DNA from: Fibrobacter sp. UWR4
GTDB lineage: Bacteria; Fibrobacterota; Fibrobacteria; Fibrobacterales; Fibrobacteraceae
Direction of reading: 5' to 3'
Assembly: GCF_003149045.1 (NCBI RefSeq)
Contig: NZ_QGDU01000016.1
Span: 21,681-85,680 of the forward strand
DNA: 64,000 bases
Shown piece by piece: positions 45,201 to 55,098 of this stretch. How positions within the stretch are numbered: position 1 is the stretch's first letter; each line of letters opens with the position of its first letter. The position numbers were made by a program, and so were the translations under genes. The notes beneath the pieces were generated by a model. It saw only the letters and a program-made list of their open reading frames with translations, was not told the origin of the DNA and searched no databases.

Positions 45201-48200
45201 TACAAAATCATCGAAGGAATGGGGTCTAGGAACATCCTCTCCACGCTCTTTGTCGTAATAGGATTGCACCAGACTCAATGTTCCATTAGGGATTTCAACT
45301 CCTTCATTTGCGATTTCCAGATAAATCTGTCTTAATTCAGGATACTCGTTTTCCCAATGGGAATACATTTTAAAGCCATTGTCTTCATCAATGGTGGCGT
45401 TATCCAGAACTTCTTCAGAAAGTTCCCTCGTAAAGTATCTAGCGACATCGCTATCATAATCCGTAGACCATCCCTTGAAAAATCCTTCCGTAGAGTAGAT
45501 GGAGGGTAACGAAGCCGTCTCCTCGGACGCCAAGGAATGAACGCCTTCCCTCTTCCAGGAATCACCGAAAAACACGTTCATGCCATTAGGCACAAAGGTG
45601 ATGGTGTAGTCGATAAATTCAACCTTAGGAGAGACATGCATATAAACGACAGGAGTGCTAAATCCATTATTAGCGATCTTCGAGAACGCAAGAATCAAGC
45701 TATCCATTACAATCGTTTCATCCCCCTTGAGACTGATAGTCCATTTCCACAAGTTGTCCGATGAATTTCTTCTAATGGAATCCACCAGGCCATCTACAGT
45801 TCCGATATAGCGATTCGCCTTCGCAGCAATCACCTTGTCGCTAGTACAGAAATCAAGTGCATTTTCACCATAGCACCCATTAATATTCCGCGCAGTATAA
45901 TTTTCTTCAAAGCCAACCCACAGGTCAACAGTCCAATCCGTCAGAGCAAAGCCTTTCCCAGTGCGAATTCCAAACTCGGATGTCATATCGGAGTAAGACA
46001 AGTCCGTAGGACCTGCAGAATACCTATCATCCGTAAGGATTCCTTTTTCTCCCGAAGAAGTATAGGCATAGGGCATGGCATAAACGTCAATTGAAGACAA
46101 GGCATTGGCAAAATAAACATAGGGTAAAGCCTTTACATAAGGGCCTTCACTCACACTCTTGTAGATTACTTGAAGTATATCGGAGTATCCCCTTATGCTT
46201 TGATAGATTAACCAGGACAGTTCATTTTTAAAGGATGAAGTCACACTGTAATTGGGGCTAAATTCTAACGGCTCATCGCCACAAATGCTAGCGTCAAGAC
46301 AATTAAATGCAAAACCATTCAAGCGATAATGTTCAGTTGTTCCAGATTTTACTTGAATGTGAGGAATAAGCTTATTGACATCGGACAACTTTACCTTATT
46401 TACCTTGGGTGTGTAGAAAAGAATCTGCTTATCCCCACCATCTTTAAGTTCATAACGGGAGGTTTCATCGTCAATCCAATAGGAAACCACAAATTCCCGA
46501 TCTTCGTACATGGTATATTGACGATCGTTTTCAAGAATCGAGTCTTTTGACAATACCCCATCCATTACATAATCCCAGTCAAGGGCATTAAATGCGGCAA
46601 TAAAATCAGGAGACAGTTTTCCTTCGTTTGAAGAGAAAGCAACAAACTGATCCCCCGCATCGGGAGCCATGTAGGGAGCCATAGCCACCTTTTGCGTTAC
46701 AGTCATCTGGTCAGCCACACGGCTGTAATCCACAGTCAGCATATTTGGCGCATACGGCCTCAGGCGGTTATCATCAACAAATCGAGGATAGTCCTTTCCA
46801 TCACTCCACCACGACTTATTCAAAACAATCGCATCATTAGAACCCCCTCCTCTTTTACTATACACACCGGCATTCAACGCATGGGCAAAAGCGATAGTCT
46901 TCATTGCAGAATCAGAAAGAATTCCATTGTACAAGTATCCGCCTTCCTGCAAGAAAGCTCCTGAAGTCAACAACCAATCTGCATCCATTTCTTCAAGACC
47001 GCTTACAGCATTGCGATAATTAAAACAAATACTGGGGAACTCATAGCCTAATTCATTCTCAAAGACCATATTCCAATCTACAACTTCATTATCACTTTCA
47101 TCATCATAGCGTCCAACAACGCTGGAAACGTTACTATCCTTTACACCAATATGGAAGTTTCCAGCTATAGAAAGGTTTTCTTCCCTTACACGAACATGGC
47201 CTACAACAAACCCGGCCAACACACCATCAGGAACGACAATGTCATTCTTCATGACATTGTGGAAAATTTCCATTTTCAGGTTTCCATGCATTGCATTTCC
47301 AACCAATCCTCCTACAGCAACATTCCTAGTAGCAGAGACTTTAATCGAACCTAAAACTTCGTTACGATACAACTCCAAAGAGGATCCTTCTCTTCCATCA
47401 GCCCCCACTTCGCCACCAATCAAACCGCCAATTTGGGTAGAATCTGTAACAGCAGCGAAGTCAGAAATATTAGCAGTCACATAATCGTTCTTCGCGTTGA
47501 GGGCAAGGTTGTTTTCTACATACCCCCAAAGACCACCAATAGCATGGGCACCACGGTTATATGCGGTTCCTATATTAAAGTTAATGGCCACCGTGTCCTC
47601 CATGGACGACATGCTACCGAAACTGGTCCCGCCGCCAACAAGTCCACCAACGAACATCTTTTGAAGGAATGTTTCGCCACAAGAGGAAACCGTCCCCCAA
47701 TCAAGAGTAAGTGATCCTTTATTGTTTTGAAAAGTCAAGTTTTTATCGGCTGATTCACCCACGAACCCACCGATATAATTATCCTCTTCACAAGTAGGGC
47801 TTACGATAACCTTTGACGTCACGTTCCGTACATGCGCATAACCACTTAACGACGAACTACCGAACAAGCCTCCCATTCCGCTTCCACGTCCAAGGGTAAC
47901 CTCAACGGATCCTCCCTCATATTCAAAGTTTCTAACGGAAGTTGTAGCTTTTCCGACAACGCCACCTTCAACTCGATTACGGAAAGCTTCAGATCTAATT
48001 TCTGGTCCATCCATACTTTCAAAATTATAAGAAACACTTGCGGCATTATTCACGCCCACAGATACCGCAGAAAGGTTGATGTTTATGAACGAGGAAACTT
48101 CAGAAGTTACCGCAGCTACACCACCCAATTTTGAAGAACTAGATATGGCGAGTACGTTACCAATTACGTTGGAATACTCAGGAAAAACAGCATCAGGAGT

Positions 48201-48905
48201 AGCCACGTCCGTACTAGTCACAGTCACGTTCTTGAAAGAGCCACCGTTTGCAAAAGACACCACAGAACCTACGTCCATACCATAGACCTTAGAGTTCTTT
48301 ACCGTCACATTTTCAAAGGCAACGTTTTCACTCTTGACAGCGATTACTGCAGCACTTGCTGTTGTCGCTTGTTCGTCATCCGGCAGGCGAGACATTACAT
48401 AGGCGTTATCGAAAGTAATATCCTTAATGGTACCATTGCTAATCGTATCGATAAGGCCCACAGAAGTCATTTCCAGATCACCAATGGAGCAATAGTTCGA
48501 AATAGTCTTGTTATTACCATTAAAGACGATCGATACATCATAGCCATCCACTTCATACACAAGTCTGATGGGAGGCACGTAGGAGCAGGACGGCGATCCA
48601 TCCCTGCCAACAGAGGGTTCATCGAAGGTGATGTCGGAACCTAGGTTAACCTCATATACGGTAAAAGACCCCGGCTCATACATTGTATGGGCATAGCTCA
48701 CTTCCGAGACAACCTCTTCCCAGGACAATGAACCATCCGTTCCCTGGGTGATATTACAGATCAACCTGCTAATAGTGCCCGTAGCTTCGTCACCGACATC
48801 AGGTACTTCCTTCAGTCCGCATTCCACTTCAAAGGAATTTGCGGCAAAGCCTATGCCAGCCATCCCAAGGACCAGCATGCCAAACAATTTCGAGATCTTT
48901 TCCAT
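42207..48905 (-). CDS. Giant secreted surface protein (GLUG-like repeats, InlB-like B-repeats, sorting domain)
   Basis: This 2232-residue exported protein has a signal peptide (LFGMLVLGMAGIGFAA). Residues about 100-650 hold GLUG-like beta-helix repeats (IGGFVGES, VGGLVGG, IGGLIGG, VGGLVGNA), as found in bacterial adhesins. The middle has unassigned beta-rich stretches, then a few B-repeat-like segments (ASLPSIYSTEGFFKGWS). The last about 480 residues contain a module also present in the neighbour at 49081: WWDE..S.GEYWQYR, FSGWNLVANP, PYQAIWVR, then a sorting-type end (GLYFVRVRVASQQASGKFLAK). A surface adhesin or fibre-binding role is inferred. Confidence 0.85.
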   Translation of the reverse strand: MEKISKLFGMLVLGMAGIGFAANSFEVECGLKEVPDVGDEATGTISRLICNITQGTDGSLSWEEVVSEVSYAHTMYEPGSFTVYEVNLGSDITFDEPSVGRDGSPSCSYVPPIRLVYEVDGYDVSIVFNGNNKTISNYCSIGDLEMTSVGLIDTISNGTIKDITFDNAYVMSRLPDDEQATTASAAVIAVKSENVAFENVTVKNSKVYGMDVGSVVSFANGGSFKNVTVTSTDVATPDAVFPEYSNVIGNVLAISSSSKLGGVAAVTSEVSSFININLSAVSVGVNNAASVSYNFESMDGPEIRSEAFRNRVEGGVVGKATTSVRNFEYEGGSVEVTLGRGSGMGGLFGSSSLSGYAHVRNVTSKVIVSPTCEEDNYIGGFVGESADKNLTFQNNKGSLTLDWGTVSSCGETFLQKMFVGGLVGGGTSFGSMSSMEDTVAINFNIGTAYNRGAHAIGGLWGYVENNLALNAKNDYVTANISDFAAVTDSTQIGGLIGGEVGADGREGSSLELYRNEVLGSIKVSATRNVAVGGLVGNAMHGNLKMEIFHNVMKNDIVVPDGVLAGFVVGHVRVREENLSIAGNFHIGVKDSNVSSVVGRYDDESDNEVVDWNMVFENELGYEFPSICFNYRNAVSGLEEMDADWLLTSGAFLQEGGYLYNGILSDSAMKTIAFAHALNAGVYSKRGGGSNDAIVLNKSWWSDGKDYPRFVDDNRLRPYAPNMLTVDYSRVADQMTVTQKVAMAPYMAPDAGDQFVAFSSNEGKLSPDFIAAFNALDWDYVMDGVLSKDSILENDRQYTMYEDREFVVSYWIDDETSRYELKDGGDKQILFYTPKVNKVKLSDVNKLIPHIQVKSGTTEHYRLNGFAFNCLDASICGDEPLEFSPNYSVTSSFKNELSWLIYQSIRGYSDILQVIYKSVSEGPYVKALPYVYFANALSSIDVYAMPYAYTSSGEKGILTDDRYSAGPTDLSYSDMTSEFGIRTGKGFALTDWTVDLWVGFEENYTARNINGCYGENALDFCTSDKVIAAKANRYIGTVDGLVDSIRRNSSDNLWKWTISLKGDETIVMDSLILAFSKIANNGFSTPVVYMHVSPKVEFIDYTITFVPNGMNVFFGDSWKREGVHSLASEETASLPSIYSTEGFFKGWSTDYDSDVARYFTRELSEEVLDNATIDEDNGFKMYSHWENEYPELRQIYLEIANEGVEIPNGTLSLVQSYYDKERGEDVPRPHSFDDFVQNGDGLLSSPLAIPAADESMTFRVDVEPNPGYKLESLTYRSNKPTEEGYGLIIGTDTTFRVEAYNPKEPTEHYLVAQFDPIPYFFTFSRETGSDWFYPTDWRDTAIYSIEISDDQPNVPMMYSINGESVGWHTAKTIADGCDCSPVDSKYVISEYMYREDYYTEKDSLYMILDKENASNETMKINEAALGDVRLVQSIGSKDDGFVVDTISHSFVDGEMLIPSVDADFEFTVRLAVDKGYAIESAEYTFDTTIVNNRVSRTYPLENGAKIVLNPRKMRNIQFSVVTTPVRYMIAFDNPDTAGVIYEKEFFEHGDYTIEREDLSYPSGMYTSDRCLLGWKSEGSNEVMTSFDVEKMEGLKDGENTLTAVWGDAAACDNEVSEKDTLEGPYNRLVLDAKGGSVEIVQMVKNEAGQDSVVRTRKFGDDNSMLFPQDISENTWYVVNVVANDGYEVPEVLYFYNDTGRGAEKGDTVEIKNGDALYNDRLFASVLKAVFNKIDDTPDDTTEIVFVDPTLLVSGNAMQVRFATNEFNVDRKAKIRLDLLDVMGNEIDSMIVDVDEAPYSSSWTKTSLAPGSYVLTGTIWDAYKESTFDTSFVVANKIVAATMDGWQMLALDVIDKKSVDWTDSDAVFFWWDEHSSVGEYWQYRTYGEEDKVSLVTGGWYSSLEGRALEIREDVEVPESAEWVLENEFSGWNLVANPYNWTIANPVDSGWCWLPDIADYDIAPKFLEPYQAIWVRTDKNTTISLDKTPVFETNVQKDNAEGAGEKRRALAKANSKFDWAIRAILQDEKGRTDGWNVLGVGDMAQVEEPPESMADHVNLSIVEGRKHLAKSMKQVSEDGYTWNLEVSATSNRRGFLGFEGMNRLAALGYRLFVTVDERTVEMTDGQELPVALKSLSKSVKVQVVKSEAQLATSVSGLKMVQQGSMVNVSFNVPAELSGSRFVAEVAGLDGKKMSSSSGKAISGRNEVHMNIPKSGLYFVRVRVASQQASGKFLAK

Positions 48906-49033
48906 AAGACTCTCCTTTGTAAACTTTTACACCCAAAGCGGGAGATTTTAACATCAATTTAACTATTTGTAAGAAAATTTTAAAGTATTCGGAAGCGTTT
49001 CATAGGGCAAATTAAACTCCTGTTTACAAAGAT

Positions 49034-49054
49034 GGCCGCCCTTTCGGACGGCCT
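49034..49054 (-). terminator. Hairpin after the second giant surface protein gene
   Basis: GGCCGTCC-GAAA-GGGCGGCC forms a stable stem with a GNRA loop, 29 bp after the stop. The T run is poor (ATCTTTG), so termination may be partial. Confidence 0.6.
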
Positions 49055-49080
49055 ATTAAGGAGTAAGTTTTTTTTGAATC

Positions 49081-52000
49081 CTACTTGACCATCACCTTGG
49101 CGGATGCCATCTGGCTTCCCACCTTCAGCTGGACGAAGTAGAGACCAGACTGAGGAACCTTCAGATTCAGGCTGTTGGAGCCTGCAGTTGCCTTGAAGCT
49201 ACCAGAAGCGATCTTCTTGCCGTTCACCGTAACCAGGGCATAGCTTGCATTAGCGCCAGCCAGGCTTTCGGGGGCATTAAAGCCAACCTTCAGGCCATCG
49301 GCCACCTGGGCCACAGCAAAGCCGCTCATCTTGCTGGGAGCGAGGGTGGCGGCAGGTGCCACACGAACCTTGGCTTCGGTTGTATTCTTGGTCAGAGCAA
49401 CCTTTACAGGTGTACCAGCCATCACTTCCTGAGTCTTGCCATTGATGGTCACGGTCATGGAAAGGCCAGCCTGGTTCAAGGCATCTACACCTTCGAAGCT
49501 CAGTTCAGCATCTCTACCGGTTGCAGCAGAGAGTTTCATCGTCCATTCGTATTCATCGGCAACGGTCTTCACGCTCTTGGCGAGCTTATTCTTGCCATCC
49601 ATAATGGCCAGGCGAACATAGTCACCCATACCCATGGGAGCCTTATTCAAAATTTCCACATTGGCACCTGCACCGATCATATTCCAGGAGTCAGACTTTC
49701 CGTTGCGATCCTTCAGTACTGCAAGTACACTCCAGTTCTTGGCAGAAGCCTTGCGGGCGACCCCCTTACGAAGGGCAGTCATTTTTTCGACAACAGTTTC
49801 TTCCTTCTTTTCGGAACCGAAGAACGGAGTTGCAGCCACAGTCACCTGGGTCTGATGAGCCACCTGGACCCAGACAGCTTCGTAAGGCTTCAGCACGGTA
49901 ACAGGATCATAGGCGCCAGTTTCTGCATTCCAGCCACGAACCTGCAGAACGTCCTTATTATTCAGCACGTCTTCCAGATCGATCATCCAACCCGTAGGAT
50001 TGGAAACCATGTTCCAGCCAGAATAGAGGCTATCCAGATTCCAGACAAATTCACTGGTAGCAGAACCTTCGCGGAGAGCAATGGGTGTTCCTGCGGAGGT
50101 GCCATACCAGAAGCCGCGAGTGGCTTCAAAGTCTTCACCTTCGAATGCACGGTACTGCCAGTATTCGCCAATGGGGTTCTGTTCATCCCACCAGTAGATG
50201 CTGGTCTTGGATGCCAGATCAGCCAAGTCACCATCAGCTTCAGCCATGGAAATCATCTTCCAGGACTTAGGCGCCATGGCAATTTCTGCCGCAACGGTGT
50301 ATTCGCCGGCATCAACAGATTCACTTTCAATACCATTGTCAACCACAACCTTCACGGAATGATTACCCAAAGGTGCAGGAGCCAAAACCCATACGTCTTC
50401 CAGGACTTCTGTTTCCAGGGAATCTGCAATGAGATACTTCACGCTATCATCGAGAACCACATAAGCGACAGTCTTGATGCTGGGGTTTTCAACTTCAATT
50501 ACGTAAGCCACGCGAATTGCATTACCTTCACCAGACTGTTCTACGCCCTTTTCAGACATAACCTTCACGCCGGTAGCGACAACCGGGGCGTCGCTGGAAC
50601 TGGACTCAGGCGGAACATGGCTAGAGCTAGATTCCGGAAGTTCAATTGCAGAGCTGCTAGAGCTAATGGATACAACCGGCAGGGAATCAAACACGGCAAC
50701 GTACGTTACAGCGCCAGTCACAGTGGAGAATTCCTGATTCCAATGACTAAAGGTATAGGTGTATTCATCGGTATCTTTGCGAGTGGGGTTAATCAAGCCG
50801 CCATGGGATGCTGCAGTCTTACCATTTTCGACCCACACCACCACAGGTTCCTGGCCATCGCCCATATCGAAAGACACCTTGAACTTCACATTGGCGGTAA
50901 CAGTAGTATCACTCTTGACAACCAGAGAAGAGAGACTCCATGAATCCAGCTGGACATCCTCTGCGGACTTATAGGCCGGATGAGTCACCCTGGAACCGTA
51001 ATCCATCACGACGGTTTCAAGGACAGCACCATCGTAATCCTTATAGGTTACAGTGTACTGCTTCTTAGTAGAATCGTATACTGCGGTATATTCCAGGTCC
51101 TTAGCCGGCATGGTTTCGTACTTTTGGCCTTTCCATTCCTTGAAGATATAGGTCATGGAATCATTTTCGGCCTTAACGCCAGCGGTGGGCAGTTCGTAGG
51201 CAGTGCCATACTTCACACCGAGAGTGCTGTAAGCTTCAGAACCATCCGGATTCACAAAGGATACGGTATAGACAATGGTATCATATACCGGATAAATATT
51301 CAAATCTCTTGTGACATTCTTGTATTCATCAGAATCCCAGCCAACAAACTTCAGACCTTCGACTTCGATGTACTTTGCATTACCGCCCATCTTTTCCAGC
51401 TGTTCAGGAACGGGAACGGACTCACCATAACGCATGTGGTCCCAATGATATGCGACCCAAGGCGTTTCAACATCATTTTCTCGATGTCCCCAGAATTTCA
51501 CCACGTATTCGATGGTATCAAATACAGCGTGAACAACCATATCAGATGTAACATTTTCTAAATCGGCTTCCTTGTCCCACCCATTGAATTCCAGGCCAGC
51601 AACAGATGGAGCGTCCGGGAGAACAGCTGCTTCGCCTTCACCTACATACTTTGTATCATAAAGATTTGTTTCTTCTTCATCCAGGAAGAACATGACTGTA
51701 TATTTTTGAACATCGGTTGTCGGCTTTTCGTTCTTTTTAACAAAACGAGGCAAAGATTCATCTACATCCTTATCGAAATACCACACCATGTCATCGGAAG
51801 TTGTAGTAAGCGGTTCATTCAACAAGCTAGCGAAGCTCTTACCTTGCATTTCAGATGCAAGCGCAGTACCATTCTTATTGGCATTATCACCATAAGTACT
51901 GGTAGCCCCATTGCGAATGGTATAGGAAATACTTTCCTGAGTTTTCCAATCCGTAATTTCAGAGCCAATACTGCTAATATCACTTTGGGTCAGGAAACCA

Positions 52001-54183
52001 AAAGCATCGACATCCGTTTCCTCCCCATAATGATAGTTGGAAAGAATCTTGTAACTGGAGGTCAGGCTACCTAAACCCAGCAGATAGCCGACCTTAGTAA
52101 GATTCCCGCTACCATTTACCATAATGTCACTTACGCTATAGGTTTTCTGGATAACCATTTTAGCAGTAGTATTTTCATAACGTCCCACAAGGCCACCAAC
52201 AAACAGAGAGTCCCCAACATACTTGGATTCAGCCTGAACATTGATATTGCCATAGATACCGATTTTTTCGGCATTGTTGATTTCGCGGCAATAGCCGCAA
52301 AGGCCACCCAGACGAACGCCCTTCTTTACGGATCCAGCAGGAGCAGATTCCGCCATGGCGCTATATGTAATCAGGTCACCTCTTTTAGAAGTTTCGGAAT
52401 CCTTAACGGAAACTGCAATGTCCTTGAAGCCAATAGGCTTACCACCACTAGCGCCAAGATACAGACCAACAACACCACCTGCATAGATTTCGTTTAAGCT
52501 ATCCTCCACGGCAACGCTCCCCGTAAAGGACAATGCAGAAAGGTTAATCCCCTTATTGTCTCCTACGTTCATGGAACCGACAATACCCCCCACAAACAGA
52601 GTATCATGAGTCGTCTTAACCTTGGAAACAATCTTTACAGAGGAAGTATCTTCCTTAAGGGCCTTGGGCTCCACAGCAAAGCATGCTGCACCAGCGATAC
52701 CGCCCATATAAACCTTGGCATGAAGTCCCGATACAGCTACATCGGAACCGGCCAATTCCATGGAGCCCTTGGATACGGACTTTTCAATAGCCAGATAGTC
52801 CTTATCCGTAGAAGCACTTGTGCAATTGCTGCTAAAGCCCAGGATACCGCCTGCAAAATAACGATAATTTCCTGCTGTAGCCAAGGAATCCTTGAGGGTA
52901 ATATCGGCAACACTGCGGGCAATATTGAGCCTAGACTGAGGAAGAACGGAATCGCGGCCAACCAAACCACCTACCGCGATATCATCCAGGGAGGAAGCAT
53001 TCCCAATTTCGCCTGTAAAGGAGCTGTTTTCCAATTTCAAGACGCAGGTATCTGCTGCAATCGGTGAATTATTTATATAGAGGAGGGAGGAATACCCAAC
53101 GATACCACCCATGGCACTACCGCCAGAAATACTCGTTTTTTCATCATTTTCGCTAATCACTTTAAGGCCCGTATAGGTATCCAGGCTGGCAAATATCATC
53201 CCCACGACGCCACCCAAGGCGGAGCGATGACCGCTTGCATTGTCGCGAACCGTTACAAGAACCGTATCTGCAGTCAAGGATGCGTCGGTCTTTGCCCCAT
53301 TGCTACGGGTAGACACGCCTGCAATACCGCCCAGGAACACACTGTAGGGCGTAGCAAGATCAACCTTGCCGGATCCAGCATAACCGGTGGTAATAGGCAG
53401 AGAGTTGGTAATGGAGATACTTTCTGTAGCACGAGAGTTTGCAACAGTCGAATTGATTGCCAGGCCAGCCACACCACCTGCAAAAGGGGCGTCGATGGTC
53501 ACATTGGATAGTTTGATGGATTTTACGGAAGCAGAATCCACAATACCTGCCAAAGTTCCTACCGGATAGTAATCCTTGCCATTCTTGCTAGAACCCTTAA
53601 CGGAAATTTTTACCCCGTCAAAACCTATATTGAGGAAATTGCCTTTCTTAACTTCGGAGATAAATCCCACAGAACCGGTCATTTTTTCGGTTTCATAGCA
53701 GAGATTCTTAATGGTATAGCCATTCCCCTGAATTCCCTTACTGTCCACAGCAGGCAAAGGCTTATGGGGATTGACGCACGTCCCGGCTTCGTCAAAACCA
53801 GCCAAATCCAGGTCAGAACCCAAATTAAGGTCCGTTACCATAGAGGTGGGGTCAATCCAATTTTTCGTCAAGAGAGTGTTAAGATTTTCCGGAGTATCCT
53901 TAAAAGAGGCTACGCAATGGGCCGTGGTAGCTACGGGACCAACACCTGAGGCTAAATAGGTGCCGTAAGCATTGGAATAAGCGCTGTAAGTGACGCCATT
54001 CACAGAAAAAGAGCCTTTTACATCCGTACAGGCATAAGCATCCTGAGTCAAGTAATAGGTAGCGTAACCATACCCATAACCACCGACAGAAATGAGATTG
54101 TAATATCCACTTCCGTTAACAGCGGATGCTGCACCGGCCAAGAGCAGCAGGGAAGCCCCAATAGTAGACAATCTTAATTTCAT
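49081..54183 (-). CDS. Giant secreted surface protein (GLUG-like and five InlB-like B-repeats, sorting domain)
   Basis: This 1700-residue exported protein has a signal peptide (LSTIGASLLLLAGAASA). Residues about 150-780 contain GLUG-like repeats (AGGVAGLA, LGGIAGVS, VGGLVGRD, AGGILGFS). Residues about 860-1250 contain five InlB-type B-repeats (YTVMFFLDEEE...FNGWDKEADL and similar). A short Ser/Pro/Glu linker (SSSSSAIELPESSSS) follows, then a module of about 460 residues shared with the 42207 protein, ending GLYFVQLKVGSQMASAKVMVK. The two genes are paralogues with rearranged middles. The ATG at 54183 has GAGGA 5-6 bp upstream and is preferred over the ATG at 54195. Confidence 0.87.
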   Translation of the reverse strand: MKLRLSTIGASLLLLAGAASAVNGSGYYNLISVGGYGYGYATYYLTQDAYACTDVKGSFSVNGVTYSAYSNAYGTYLASGVGPVATTAHCVASFKDTPENLNTLLTKNWIDPTSMVTDLNLGSDLDLAGFDEAGTCVNPHKPLPAVDSKGIQGNGYTIKNLCYETEKMTGSVGFISEVKKGNFLNIGFDGVKISVKGSSKNGKDYYPVGTLAGIVDSASVKSIKLSNVTIDAPFAGGVAGLAINSTVANSRATESISITNSLPITTGYAGSGKVDLATPYSVFLGGIAGVSTRSNGAKTDASLTADTVLVTVRDNASGHRSALGGVVGMIFASLDTYTGLKVISENDEKTSISGGSAMGGIVGYSSLLYINNSPIAADTCVLKLENSSFTGEIGNASSLDDIAVGGLVGRDSVLPQSRLNIARSVADITLKDSLATAGNYRYFAGGILGFSSNCTSASTDKDYLAIEKSVSKGSMELAGSDVAVSGLHAKVYMGGIAGAACFAVEPKALKEDTSSVKIVSKVKTTHDTLFVGGIVGSMNVGDNKGINLSALSFTGSVAVEDSLNEIYAGGVVGLYLGASGGKPIGFKDIAVSVKDSETSKRGDLITYSAMAESAPAGSVKKGVRLGGLCGYCREINNAEKIGIYGNINVQAESKYVGDSLFVGGLVGRYENTTAKMVIQKTYSVSDIMVNGSGNLTKVGYLLGLGSLTSSYKILSNYHYGEETDVDAFGFLTQSDISSIGSEITDWKTQESISYTIRNGATSTYGDNANKNGTALASEMQGKSFASLLNEPLTTTSDDMVWYFDKDVDESLPRFVKKNEKPTTDVQKYTVMFFLDEEETNLYDTKYVGEGEAAVLPDAPSVAGLEFNGWDKEADLENVTSDMVVHAVFDTIEYVVKFWGHRENDVETPWVAYHWDHMRYGESVPVPEQLEKMGGNAKYIEVEGLKFVGWDSDEYKNVTRDLNIYPVYDTIVYTVSFVNPDGSEAYSTLGVKYGTAYELPTAGVKAENDSMTYIFKEWKGQKYETMPAKDLEYTAVYDSTKKQYTVTYKDYDGAVLETVVMDYGSRVTHPAYKSAEDVQLDSWSLSSLVVKSDTTVTANVKFKVSFDMGDGQEPVVVWVENGKTAASHGGLINPTRKDTDEYTYTFSHWNQEFSTVTGAVTYVAVFDSLPVVSISSSSSAIELPESSSSHVPPESSSSDAPVVATGVKVMSEKGVEQSGEGNAIRVAYVIEVENPSIKTVAYVVLDDSVKYLIADSLETEVLEDVWVLAPAPLGNHSVKVVVDNGIESESVDAGEYTVAAEIAMAPKSWKMISMAEADGDLADLASKTSIYWWDEQNPIGEYWQYRAFEGEDFEATRGFWYGTSAGTPIALREGSATSEFVWNLDSLYSGWNMVSNPTGWMIDLEDVLNNKDVLQVRGWNAETGAYDPVTVLKPYEAVWVQVAHQTQVTVAATPFFGSEKKEETVVEKMTALRKGVARKASAKNWSVLAVLKDRNGKSDSWNMIGAGANVEILNKAPMGMGDYVRLAIMDGKNKLAKSVKTVADEYEWTMKLSAATGRDAELSFEGVDALNQAGLSMTVTINGKTQEVMAGTPVKVALTKNTTEAKVRVAPAATLAPSKMSGFAVAQVADGLKVGFNAPESLAGANASYALVTVNGKKIASGSFKATAGSNSLNLKVPQSGLYFVQLKVGSQMASAKVMVK

Positions 54184-54464
54184 AGTATTCCTCATGGAAA
54201 CAATTTTTTACAAAATAAAGATATGCTTTTTTCCGCAATTTATCACGTGACGAACGTCAAATGATATTCCATTGTGACATGGAACAACCCCCAAAAGCCC
54301 CTGCAACCCGCACAATTCCAAACAAATCGCTAATCCATTGAATATCAACAAGTTAGCAGGTTTGAATAATATCACATTTTTGTAACAAATACCTTGCAAC
54401 CTGCAGGAACTAATATTAAATTGTAAACAGAACTTTAAATATCAACCATCCATCAAGGAAAATT
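54184..54464. other. Divergent promoter region between surface-protein and barrel-protein genes
   Basis: This 281-bp AT-rich gap carries no reading frame or hairpin I would call. It must hold the promoters of the leftward giant surface protein gene and the rightward barrel-protein gene. Confidence 0.6.
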
Positions 54465-55049
54465 ATGTTCAAGAAGATTCTGGTCGCAGCCCTCATGGTT
54501 GCTAGCTTCTCTTTCGCACAGCTCAACTTCGGTGCACACGCAGCCCTCAATATGAGCAATTTCTGGGGCGATGACGTTAACGAACCCGAAATGGGAGTCG
54601 GTTTCAGCGCTGGTCTCGGCATGAAGCTCTCCTTCCCCCTGCTGCCCATCACCCTGGCTCCGGAAGTCTTGATCGACATGCGCAACGTTGACGCAGGCAA
54701 CGACGTTACCATCACCGAATGGGCATTGGACATTCCCGTCCTGGTACGTCTTTCCCTCCTCCCCATCCTTTACCTGGAAGCAGGTCCGGTTGTCGCTCTT
54801 AATTTGAGCTCCACCGCAGAAGCTGATGGCGTTGAAGTTGACCTGGACAAGCTGGGCATTGAAACCAACACTCTCGAACTGGGCGTAGCTTTCGGTATCG
54901 GTACCGGCATTGTTCCCTTCGTGGACATCGACTTCCGCGTAAACCTGGGTCTCACCAGCTGGGCAGGTGTTGATTCCGGCCTCAACAGTACCGAAGATAT
55001 GGATATGCAGACCCTGCAGTTCGCCCTGGGCGCAACCTACTGGTTCTAA
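54465..55049 (+). CDS. Outer-membrane beta-barrel protein (PorT/OmpX-like size)
   Basis: This 194-residue protein has a signal peptide (MFKKILVAALMVASFSFA). The rest alternates hydrophobic and polar residues in about eight strands and ends in an aromatic residue (LGATYWF), the usual signal for outer-membrane insertion. It fits the small outer-membrane beta-barrel families. AAGGAAAA precedes the ATG. The next barrel gene starts 49 bp downstream, so the two are probably co-transcribed. Confidence 0.8.
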   Translation: MFKKILVAALMVASFSFAQLNFGAHAALNMSNFWGDDVNEPEMGVGFSAGLGMKLSFPLLPITLAPEVLIDMRNVDAGNDVTITEWALDIPVLVRLSLLPILYLEAGPVVALNLSSTAEADGVEVDLDKLGIETNTLELGVAFGIGTGIVPFVDIDFRVNLGLTSWAGVDSGLNSTEDMDMQTLQFALGATYWF

Positions 55050-55098
55050 TTTTTCCTAAAACTCTCAGATCTTTCCCCAACATCAAAGGAGACTAATA

